6,801 nucleotides of DNA. Source: Campylobacter concisus. GTDB lineage: Bacteria; Campylobacterota; Campylobacteria; Campylobacterales; Campylobacteraceae. The notes beneath the pieces are model-generated. The model had not been told where the DNA came from, searched no databases, and saw nothing but the letters and a program-made list of their open reading frames with translations. Position numbers and translations under genes: made by a program. Positions 1 to 4,694 of this stretch are shown in pieces (positions within the stretch are counted from its first letter, which is position 1; every line of letters begins with the position of its first letter). The stretch lies in NCBI GenBank assembly GCA_018375265.1, contig JAHADO010000070.1, forward strand, positions 1 through 6,801. The letters are read 5' to 3'.

Positions 1-402
1 TACACCATGACTATGACCATCCATGTCGTCGGTACTGATGGTAAGGACGAGGGTGAACTGAAAGACAAAGACGGTAAACCAGTTACTACTACCGTAACCT
101 TCACCCCAGAGTCACCTAACGGTACTGTTGAGGTTCCTTACACCATCAACACATCCTCTCTTGAGGGTAAGAGCATCGTTGCTTTCGAGTCCCTTACCAA
201 GGACGGCAAAGAGGCAGCAACTCACGCTGATATCAATGACAAGGGTCAGACTATCAACGTTAAGAAAAAGCCTTCTAAGTCTGTTCCTCAGACTGGTCAG
301 GAGCAAGATATGTTCCGCAATGTCGCTATTGGTGCTGGCGTCCTAGCGCTCGCTGCTATCGGTTACGTCGTCTACAAAAAGCGTAACATTGCAACTGCTT
401 AA
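1..402 (+). CDS. VaFE-repeat surface protein, C-terminal fragment with VPQTG wall-sorting signal (5' end outside window)
   Basis: This is the C-terminal end of a wall-anchored adhesin or pilin-like protein. The frame is open back to base 1, so the ATG at 7 is probably internal and the gene starts upstream. Numbering from that ATG, residues 1-85 are one VaFE / T-Q ester-bond-type domain. Visible are the KDGKPVTTTVTFTP strand, the NGTVEVPYTI strand, the signature VAFE (Glu61), the THADINDKGQT segment (His73) and Gln81. In characterised T-Q ester domains a Gln at this place forms an isopeptide-like ester cross-link with a Thr near the domain start; that Thr would lie upstream of the window. The sorting signal follows: VPQTG at 93-97, a hydrophobic segment at about 105-122 and a KKR tail. 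The motif is VPQTG rather than LPXTG, and a class B sortase lies 1.75 kb downstream, a plausible but untested partner. A terminator follows the stop, so the gene ends its transcript. Confidence 0.9.
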   Translation, partial: YTMTMTIHVVGTDGKDEGELKDKDGKPVTTTVTFTPESPNGTVEVPYTINTSSLEGKSIVAFESLTKDGKEAATHADINDKGQTINVKKKPSKSVPQTGQEQDMFRNVAIGAGVLALAAIGYVVYKKRNIATA

Positions 403-434
403 AAATTTCCGCAAGCGATGAGTATATGAATTGT

Positions 435-469
435 CCCCTACGGCGCCAATAAAGACCGTAGGGGCTTTT
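435..469 (+). terminator. Rho-independent terminator of the surface-protein gene
   Basis: A perfect 9-bp stem pairs CCCCTACGG (435-443) with CCGTAGGGG (456-464) across a 12-nt loop and is followed by CTTTT. It lies 33 bases after the surface-protein stop and separates it from the nuclease gene. Confidence 0.9.
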
Positions 470-478
470 CATAACAAT

Positions 479-494
479 ATATGTTAGCACATAT
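479..494 (+). other. Short hairpin in the nuclease-gene leader
   Basis: ATATGT (479-484) pairs with ACATAT (489-494) across a TAGC loop, 35 bases before the nuclease start. It is AT-rich and might be chance or an operator-like dyad. No convincing -35/-10 pair was found between the upstream terminator and the nuclease start. Confidence 0.25.
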
Positions 495-529
495 CGAGAT
501 ATGCCCTGTAACATAAAGGAAGGAGAAAT

Positions 530-1270
530 ATGAAACTCAAATCATACATCAAACAACTCTTATCTTACGCCATCGTTGTTCTGACACTGTTCACCATATG
601 TGCTTGTGGAAATAGCCCGCACATTACTATTAACAAAATTCAGCAAACAGCACCTACAGCACAATATGCACAAACTCAAGCTGTAGATGATAATGTTGTT
701 CAAGAACTAGGTCCTGCCGAGATTGACTCATCAATTCAACCTGGCCAAATTGTCTACGATAAATTTGACTCTCTTGGCAGAACACTAGGTGTCAAAGCTA
801 ACTTGAACCACACCAACTATGAGTATGGTCAACGCGAACGCGAAGATATCTCGAGCATCAAACCATCAGGTTGGGTTAAAAACCAAAAAGTAACCATCAA
901 CTTCGCTGACGGTTCTCATTACTCAGGATACTTCTATAATCGCTCACACCTACTGGCACACTCTCTTGGTGGGGATGACGCTGACTATAACATGATTACA
1001 GGAACGCGTCAGCAAAACGTAGGCAAAAACGACGGTCAAGGCGGTATGGCTTACACCGAAACACTTGCTCGTGATTATCTCAAAAAGAACCCTAACGGAA
1101 CACTCTACTACAGCGTAGAGCCTGAATACACTGGAAACGAGCTTGTTCCTCGCTCAGTCATTGTGAATATTAAATCTAATGACGGTTCTATTGATAAACA
1201 AATTAGAGTGTACAATGTAGCCACAGGCTACACGATAGACTACATGACAGGTGAATACCAGAAAAACTAA
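530..1270 (+). CDS. Lipoprotein DNA/RNA non-specific endonuclease (EndA/NucA-like, beta-beta-alpha metal fold)
   Basis: This is a predicted surface-tethered nuclease that cleaves nucleic acids without sequence preference. The start is fixed by a strong AAAGGAAGGAG site at 515-525, four bases before the ATG. Residues 1-25 form a type II signal peptide (basic MKLKSYIK, hydrophobic core, ICAC lipobox) with Cys26 as the lipidated residue. A low-complexity Gln/Thr/Ala linker runs to about residue 65. The catalytic domain (about 75-246) carries YNRSHLLAHSLGG, with His140 as the expected general base, and TGTRQQNVG, with Asn163 as the expected metal ligand, then GGMAYTETLARDYL. This NRSH/NVG arrangement is typical of the Gram-positive secreted subfamily (Endonuclea_NS_2 type) rather than the DRGH of Serratia nuclease. 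No terminator separates it from the next gene, so read-through is possible. Roles could include degrading competing or extracellular DNA, nucleotide scavenging or DNA uptake; the sequence does not distinguish them. Confidence 0.9.
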   Translation: MKLKSYIKQLLSYAIVVLTLFTICACGNSPHITINKIQQTAPTAQYAQTQAVDDNVVQELGPAEIDSSIQPGQIVYDKFDSLGRTLGVKANLNHTNYEYGQREREDISSIKPSGWVKNQKVTINFADGSHYSGYFYNRSHLLAHSLGGDDADYNMITGTRQQNVGKNDGQGGMAYTETLARDYLKKNPNGTLYYSVEPEYTGNELVPRSVIVNIKSNDGSIDKQIRVYNVATGYTIDYMTGEYQKN

Positions 1271-1309
1271 GTTTGGACGTCTGGCCTGAAAGGACACAGA
1301 CGGACAAAC
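1271..1309 (+). ncRNA. Hairpin element copy 1 with tandem GA internal loop
   Basis: Directly after the nuclease stop, GTTTG (1271-1275) pairs with CAAAC (1305-1309) and CGTCTG (1278-1283) with CAGACG (1297-1302). A symmetric GA/GA internal loop (1276-1277 with 1303-1304) separates the two helices. In RNA, such tandem GA steps usually form sheared G-A pairs and continue the helix. No T-tract follows, so this is not a standard terminator. A second copy with compensating base changes lies at 2966-2999. The shared text GGAC-W-AACCGC ends both. A possible -10 (TTAAAT, 1326-1331) lies 19 bases after CGGACA, so a promoter/operator dyad is the alternative reading. Confidence 0.5.
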
Positions 1310-1340
1310 CGCACAACAATTCCTGTTAAATAAAACACGA

Positions 1341-1370
1341 AGCACATTTAGTATAGAAAGGACACGTGCT
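1341..1370 (+). promoter_or_regulatory. Possible RBS-enclosing stem ahead of the 215-aa gene
   Basis: AGCAC (1341-1345) can pair with GTGCT (1366-1370), which abuts the ATG. The 20-nt loop holds the ribosome binding site TATAGAAAGGA (1352-1362). The same 11 bases precede clpP (3133-3143). The stem is only 5 bp with a long loop, so a regulatory role is tentative; the ribosome site itself is secure. Confidence 0.35.
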
Positions 1371-2018
1371 ATGAACATCAATAAGATTCCATTTTTGACA
1401 AAGATTGGAACCTTCATCAAGGGTGCAACCGTTATCCAGAAGGTTGGTATGGCCGTTGCAACTATTGCTGTTGCAGGTGGAACCGCAGCAGGCATTGTCG
1501 CTGCAAACACACCAGCCACCACTGTCACACCTCAGCCTGCAGCTGCTATCTCTCAGCCAGCAAAGACTGACGAGATTAAGTCTGATGATAAAAAGGCAGA
1601 GGATGCCAAGGCTGAAGAAACAAAGACTGATGAGACTACCTCTACAGATGACACAAAGCCATCTGAGGACTCTCAGTCTTCTGACGACTCCTACAAGACT
1701 GTTGAGGAGCCAGGTCGCCCTGCAAAACGTGACTGGGAGTACAACTACGCAGAGGCCGAAGAAAAGCCTGCTGAGTCCCATGAGGTCGAACCAGCTGCAC
1801 CAAGCCAGGACGACAGCATTGGCGGTAAGGAAAAGGGACTTCAGTACATTATCCTTGCTCGCGGTGACAACAATGTCAGCTACTCCGCAACCTACGGCTA
1901 TGACGGAACCTTCTCTTCTCATGAAGAGGCTATGGCTAACGTCATGTACCAGCTCGAGAACGCTGGTGTTACCAATTACCAACTCTACGAGAGTTCTCGT
2001 ATGATGATTGGCAACTAA
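1371..2018 (+). CDS. Membrane-anchored protein with acidic disordered linker and small C-terminal domain, function unknown
   Basis: I do not recognise this 215-aa protein. Residues 1-20 are mildly basic, and residues 21-46 form one hydrophobic Ala/Val/Gly/Ile-rich segment that is either an uncleaved anchor or a signal peptide; an AxA-like AAN-T end makes cleavage possible. Residues 47-63 are Pro/Ala/Thr-rich. Residues 64-145 form a highly charged Lys/Glu/Asp/Ser/Thr linker with Ala-Glu-Lys-like repetition, probably disordered and outside the membrane. Residues 155-215 look folded: a strand (LQYIILARG), a Tyr/Ser-rich segment (VSYSATYGYDGTF), an amphipathic helix (EEAMANVMYQLENAG) and a final strand or tail (NYQLYESSRMMIGN). 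There is no LPXTG-like signal. The start has a good GAAAGGA site 8 bases upstream. The gene sits between the nuclease and the sortase and ends at a strong terminator. Its codon use (many ACC, TCT, GAG, CAG) is richer in GC than that of the sortase gene. Confidence 0.8.
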   Translation: MNINKIPFLTKIGTFIKGATVIQKVGMAVATIAVAGGTAAGIVAANTPATTVTPQPAAAISQPAKTDEIKSDDKKAEDAKAEETKTDETTSTDDTKPSEDSQSSDDSYKTVEEPGRPAKRDWEYNYAEAEEKPAESHEVEPAAPSQDDSIGGKEKGLQYIILARGDNNVSYSATYGYDGTFSSHEEAMANVMYQLENAGVTNYQLYESSRMMIGN

Positions 2019-2027
2019 AGAACTATC

Positions 2028-2069
2028 AAATAACCCATCTTAACAGGTGGGTTATTTTCTTTTTTTTTT
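2028..2069 (+). terminator. Strong Rho-independent terminator after the 215-aa gene
   Basis: AAATAACCCA (2028-2037) pairs perfectly with TGGGTTATTT (2048-2057) over a 10-nt loop. After TC there is a run of ten T (2060-2069), then GGC and a second run of ten T (2073-2082). The doubled T-tract is unusual and separates this unit from the sortase promoter. Confidence 0.95.
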
Positions 2070-2093
2070 GGCTTTTTTTTTTACAATTAAGGC

Positions 2094-2122
2094 TTGACAA
2101 GCATCCAGCCATACTATAAAAT
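2094..2122 (+). promoter_or_regulatory. Sigma-70-type promoter of the sortase gene
   Basis: A perfect TTGACA -35 (2094-2099) is followed after 17 bases by TAAAAT (2117-2122; an overlapping TATAAA starts at 2115). Transcription would begin near 2129, about 25 bases before the sortase ATG. This shows that the in-frame TTG at 2094 is a promoter element and not a start codon. Confidence 0.8.
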
Positions 2123-2153
2123 AAAAATAACATCTAATAGTATGGAGACTTAT

Positions 2154-2927
2154 ATGAAAATAAAAAAAATCATCATGCTAACGCTCTCTGTCGTGTTGCT
2201 TATAGCAGGAATCGCCCTCATTGCCAAGTCAATGATGGACATTGTTCCAGACATCATCGCAAAACAAGAAAGCACTGCTCTTGCTGATGAAATTCATAAT
2301 ACATCAGGTAACGACAACAATAACAATAGTAGCGGCAACAATAATCAAGAAACAAACAATGATATCAACTGGGACGTTGTACAAGAAAAAGTTCCTAACA
2401 CCAAATCATGGCTAAAGATTCAAGGAACTCATATTGATAATCCTGTTGCTCAAGCAACAGAAGACGACCCCGATTATTGGCTATCGCATAATATCAACGG
2501 ATATTATTCACAATCAGGAACCATATTCTTCGGAGAAGAGTCAAATGATAAAGTAAATATCATTTATGGCCACAAAATGAACATGTACGGACTTATGTTC
2601 AACGAACTTGGCGACAAAGCAGACCAAGCAAGCTTCAATAACCTAGGTAACGTCCTTCTTTGGACAAAAGAAACAGGTCTTGAAGAATACACTCCTATTG
2701 CAGCACAAAGAGTAAATGCTCATGAAACAGACCTTCGCAACGTGCCAAGTATGTCAGATGAAAACAGACTAGAATGGGCAAAACAATTCTATCAAAATGC
2801 ATCAGCAACCGACTCGGTCAACTGGGACGCTGTGAAAGACAAAAAACTTTTGTTCTTAGTTACATGCTCTGGCTATGCAAGGTATGGTCATGACATTAGA
2901 ACAGTAATTCTCTGCGTACAAAACTAA
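2154..2927 (+). CDS. srtB: Class B sortase (cysteine transpeptidase)
   Basis: This 257-aa membrane-anchored transpeptidase cuts a surface protein at its sorting motif between Thr and Gly (or Asn) and joins it to peptidoglycan or to another pilin. The start at 2154 is chosen because GGAG (2144-2147) lies seven bases upstream and the promoter overlaps any earlier start. Residues 5-25 form the N-terminal signal-anchor helix. Residues 51-70 are an Asn/Ser/Gly-rich flexible spacer. The catalytic domain spans about 72-257: a SWLKIQGTHIDNPV strand typical of class B, His140 in IIYGHKM, Cys238 in LVTCSGY and Arg249 in DIRTVILC complete the His-Cys-Arg triad. The helical insertion between His and Cys is of class B length. 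The gene is monocistronic between its own promoter and terminator. A likely substrate is the VPQTG protein at the left edge, but other targets may lie outside the window. The class is clear; the symbol srtB names the class, not a proven ortholog. Confidence 0.9.
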   Translation: MKIKKIIMLTLSVVLLIAGIALIAKSMMDIVPDIIAKQESTALADEIHNTSGNDNNNNSSGNNNQETNNDINWDVVQEKVPNTKSWLKIQGTHIDNPVAQATEDDPDYWLSHNINGYYSQSGTIFFGEESNDKVNIIYGHKMNMYGLMFNELGDKADQASFNNLGNVLLWTKETGLEEYTPIAAQRVNAHETDLRNVPSMSDENRLEWAKQFYQNASATDSVNWDAVKDKKLLFLVTCSGYARYGHDIRTVILCVQN

Positions 2928-2931
2928 GCAA

Positions 2932-2965
2932 AAATACCCCGACTATAACGTTGGGGTATTTATTT
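2932..2965 (+). terminator. Rho-independent terminator of the sortase gene
   Basis: AAATACCCC (2932-2940) pairs with GGGGTATTT (2953-2961). The stem continues inward as GAC/GTT, with one G-T wobble, giving 12 bp and a 6-nt loop. ATTT follows. It lies five bases past the stop. Confidence 0.9.
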
Positions 2966-2999
2966 GTTAGGACACCTAGCAAAGCGTGGGTGGACTAAC
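2966..2999 (+). ncRNA. Hairpin element copy 2 with tandem GA internal loop
   Basis: GTTAG (2966-2970) pairs with CTAAC (2995-2999) and CACC (2973-2976) with GGTG (2989-2992). The same symmetric GA/GA internal loop as copy 1 lies between them (2971-2972 with 2993-2994). Relative to copy 1, the outer helix keeps pairing despite a T-to-A change matched by A-to-T, and the inner helix is wholly different yet still paired. It follows the sortase terminator and opens the clpP leader. A consensus TATAAT lies at 3017-3022, 20 bases after TGGACT, so the dyad could instead be a DNA operator over a -35 region. Confidence 0.5.
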
Positions 3000-3153
3000 C
3001 GCGTAGCATTGAGACATATAATGTAACACAGACTGACTAACCATGTTTCGGTAACAAAACATATAGCGAAGCACAAACATTATAGCGAAAAACTAGGCAA
3101 AAAGCCTAGCGAGAGTTTTTCTGTATAAAACCTATAGAAAGGAACAAAAAGAA
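3000..3153 (+). promoter_or_regulatory. Structured clpP leader with repeats and possible -10
   Basis: The leader contains TATAAT at 3017-3022, a good -10 without a clear -35 at normal spacing. ATGTTT (3043-3048) can pair with AAACAT (3057-3062). TATAATGT (3017-3024) can pair with ACATTATA (3077-3084) to enclose it, but only if transcription starts upstream of 3017. An imperfect direct repeat, ACATATAGCGAA (3059-3070) and ACATTATAGCGAA (3077-3089), is followed by a third TAGCGA at 3107-3112. The ribosome site TATAGAAAGGA (3133-3143) lies ten bases before the ATG. Confidence 0.4.
3088..3120 (+). promoter_or_regulatory. Terminator-like hairpin (possible attenuator) in the clpP leader
   Basis: CTAGGC (3093-3098) pairs with GCCTAG (3104-3109) over an AAAAA loop, and AAAAA (3088-3092) faces TTTTT (3116-3120). 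An alternative pairing joins AAAAACT with AGTTTTT around AGGC/GCCT, leaving AGCGAG bulged. The T-run stands six bases from the stem, so termination would be inefficient. It sits 33 bases before clpP and could act as an attenuator or RNA-stability element. Confidence 0.4.
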
Positions 3154-3732
3154 ATGCTTACTATTCCTACAACCATTAAGTCAACACCACTCGGAGATAG
3201 GGCGTTCGACCTATACTCACGACTACTAGACGACAATATCATCATGCTTGATGGTGAAGTCACCGATGAATCTGCAAGTCTTTGCGTAGCACAGCTCCTT
3301 TACCTAAGTGCAAAAGATGATGCAAAAGACATCAACATGTACATCAACTCACCTGGTGGCTCAGTGTCCGCAGGTCTTGCTATCATTGATACCATGAACC
3401 TTATTCCAAACGATGTTAACACCATCGCCACAGGTCTTGCGGCATCTATGGGAGCAATGATTCTGCTATCAGGCACAAAGGGAAAGCGCAACGCTCTTCC
3501 ACACGCAGAAGTAATGATTCATCAGCCACTAGGCGGCGCACAAGGACAGGCGACAGACATCGCGATTCGTGCTAATCACATTCTCAGAACGCGTGAGACA
3601 CTGTATTCCATGATGAGTGACGCCACTGGAAAAGACATCGATGAGATTGCAGAAGCCTGCGAACGAGACAAATTCCTCACAGCCGAAGAAGCAAGAGACT
3701 TTGGTCTTATTGACCACATCATCGGTTGCTAA
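3154..3732 (+). CDS. clpP: ATP-dependent Clp protease proteolytic subunit
   Basis: ClpP is the serine-peptidase barrel that degrades proteins unfolded and delivered by a Clp ATPase (ClpX, ClpA/C) in the cytoplasm. The 192-aa length is normal for the family. All hallmarks are present: the YINSPGGS oxyanion region (63-70), catalytic Ser98 in GLAASMGA, catalytic His123 in VMIHQPLGG, GQATDIAI on the handle helix, and catalytic Asp172 in CERDKFLTAEEA. The Ser-to-Asp distance of 74 matches E. coli ClpP. The N-terminus is short (MLTIPTTIKSTPLGDRAFD), with TPLGDRAFDLYSRLL matching the start of the folded core. No Clp ATPase or trigger factor is adjacent, unlike the common chromosomal arrangement, so this may be an accessory copy relying on host unfoldases. 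Expression probably depends on the structured leader upstream. A strong terminator closes the unit. Confidence 0.95.
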   Translation: MLTIPTTIKSTPLGDRAFDLYSRLLDDNIIMLDGEVTDESASLCVAQLLYLSAKDDAKDINMYINSPGGSVSAGLAIIDTMNLIPNDVNTIATGLAASMGAMILLSGTKGKRNALPHAEVMIHQPLGGAQGQATDIAIRANHILRTRETLYSMMSDATGKDIDEIAEACERDKFLTAEEARDFGLIDHIIGC

Positions 3733-3736
3733 CAAT

Positions 3737-3771
3737 AAACCCCTCGCTAATAACGAGGGGTTTCTTTTTTT
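3737..3771 (+). terminator. Terminator between convergent clpP and the minus-strand operon
   Basis: AAACCCCTCG (3737-3746) pairs perfectly with CGAGGGGTTT (3754-3763) over a 7-nt loop and is followed by C and seven T. On the minus strand the same stem is followed by ATTGTT, a weaker U-tract, so it may also end the recJ operon. The minus-strand stop codon (3770-3772) overlaps the T-run. Confidence 0.92.
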
Positions 3772-3967
3772 AATGCTTAACTTCACGTTTCAAACTATCT
3801 GCAAGTCGAGCAGAAAAGCCAACATCTTTCAGAACGCGCTTTTCAAGAGCTGCAACATCTGCTTCAATTTCTCGCTTGCGCTTAGCATACTTTTTGCCCT
3901 CTTGCATTTTAGCTAAATGCTCAGGAGTAATAGTACGCTTTTTACGTTTAGACTTTTTACGCGACAT
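3770..3967 (-). CDS. Small lysine/arginine-rich protein, function unknown
   Basis: This is a 65-aa, strongly basic protein that I cannot assign to a family. Residues 2-14 are a dense Arg/Lys patch (SRKKSKRKKRTIT). Residues 15-50 form a charged helix rich in Lys/Glu with Leu/Ala at likely heptad positions (TPEHLAKMQEGKKYAKRKRE and on to DVAALEKRVL). Residues 51-65 include FSARLADSLKREVKH. This suggests a small nucleic-acid- or ribosome-binding helical protein; that is inference. The ATG at 3967 is preferred over an in-frame GTG at 3979 because AGGTGG at 3976-3981 (minus strand) is well placed for the former and overlaps the latter. It overlaps the end of the CPBP gene by 11 bases, so translational coupling as the third gene of the recJ operon is likely. 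Confidence 0.7.
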   Translation of the reverse strand: MSRKKSKRKKRTITPEHLAKMQEGKKYAKRKREIEADVAALEKRVLKDVGFSARLADSLKREVKH

Positions 3968-4694
3968 AAACTGCACCACCTGTCTTATAAATCAATTTTC
4001 TATACTCACACGCCACATAAGCCATCAAAAGAAAATCGGCTAACACAAACACAAAAGGCTCAGTTAAAAACGTTGGTATAGACAATCCAACAAACAGAAT
4101 ACTGAAAATATTGTAAACAATATGAACACCAATAGAAGCCCAAATATTACCTGTTCGCTCAAACATGTAACATGAAAACACACCAAGCATAAAAATAGGC
4201 AATAGATGAGCCTGAGTTCCATGAATAAGAGCAAACAGCAATGCTTGACCAATAAAAGCAAAACGTGGACTCATAACTTTCTTCCACATAGAATAAATAA
4301 GGCCTCTAAACAAAAACTCCTCAGCAACAGGTGCAGCAACTAATGTTAATAGAAGTCCTTGTGCAATATCAGAAGTCCCCATGGCCTCTTTGTACGCACC
4401 ATAATCAGTTGACGGTCCTAACGACAATGCCCACGCACCCGTAATTTGCCCGAACAACCATACACCGATGAAAAGGGCTATGAGTGTATACTTCTCTGTT
4501 TTAGTAATCTTTGGCATTGCTAAAAAAGAAAACTCGCCTCTATACTGCCACAGAGCAAAAGCCAACAATAAATCAAGAACAAGAGTCCCCAAAACTGGGG
4601 AAACCCCTGTACTCAAAATAACAGCCGCTCCACCAAACCAATAGACAGCCAAACAAAGAAACGGGACGCCAACATAAAATAGTTTCTTACTCAT
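3957..4694 (-). CDS. CPBP-family intramembrane glutamic endopeptidase (Rce1/abortive-infection-like)
   Basis: This 245-aa polytopic membrane protein belongs to the CPBP family, related to the CAAX prenyl protease Rce1. The motifs are intact: AEEFLFRG with Glu125, Glu126 and Arg130 (EExxxR), FALIH with His158 (FxxxH) and HIVYN with His191 and Asn195 (HxxxN). About six to eight hydrophobic segments are visible, near residues 5-27, 32-50, 68-90, 112-122, 145-160, 163-178, 185-206 and 212-230. Family members process peptides, confer bacteriocin self-immunity or are of unknown role; the substrate here cannot be told. ATG at 4694 is chosen over an upstream TTG (4703): AGAGG precedes it and ATGAGTAA overlaps the recJ stop by 8 bases, a typical coupled arrangement. 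A sorting or immunity function near envelope genes is possible but unsupported. Confidence 0.88.
   Translation of the reverse strand: MSKKLFYVGVPFLCLAVYWFGGAAVILSTGVSPVLGTLVLDLLLAFALWQYRGEFSFLAMPKITKTEKYTLIALFIGVWLFGQITGAWALSLGPSTDYGAYKEAMGTSDIAQGLLLTLVAAPVAEEFLFRGLIYSMWKKVMSPRFAFIGQALLFALIHGTQAHLLPIFMLGVFSCYMFERTGNIWASIGVHIVYNIFSILFVGLSIPTFLTEPFVFVLADFLLMAYVACEYRKLIYKTGGAVYVA

Noticed and set aside
1271..1309. Kink-turn motif, suggested by tandem GA pairs
   Set aside because: The three-nucleotide bulge next to the GA pairs is missing; the internal loop is symmetric.
1154..1982. Long minus-strand open frames under the 215-aa gene (124 and 218 codons)
   Set aside because: They are antisense to a well-supported gene, are Cys/Leu-rich mirror translations of its Ala/Glu/Thr codons and lack ribosome sites.
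1405..2004. 199-codon plus-strand frame inside the 215-aa gene
   Set aside because: It is an alternative frame of the same low-complexity sequence (Leu/Ser/Arg/Gln-rich), with no ribosome site or domain.
2094..2153. Upstream in-frame start extending the sortase by 20 residues (TTG at 2094, also ATG at 2142)
   Set aside because: TTG at 2094 is the first half of a consensus TTGACA promoter box, and ATG at 2142 overlaps the GGAG ribosome site used by the ATG at 2154.
2966..2999. c-di-GMP-I (GEMM) riboswitch, suggested by CAAAGCG and AACC text
   Set aside because: The two-helix junction with its tetraloop-receptor layout is not present; only isolated words match.
3059..3112. CRISPR-like repeats (three TAGCGA units)
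   Set aside because: The repeats are too short, with unequal spacing of 19 and 24 bases, and there are no spacers or cas genes.
3617..3916. 99-codon plus-strand frame over the clpP end and the convergent gene
   Set aside because: It crosses the terminator, is in a different frame from clpP and is antisense to the small basic gene.
3968..3979. GTG start at 3979 for the small basic protein
   Set aside because: The GTG lies inside AGGTGG, which is the ribosome site for the ATG at 3967.
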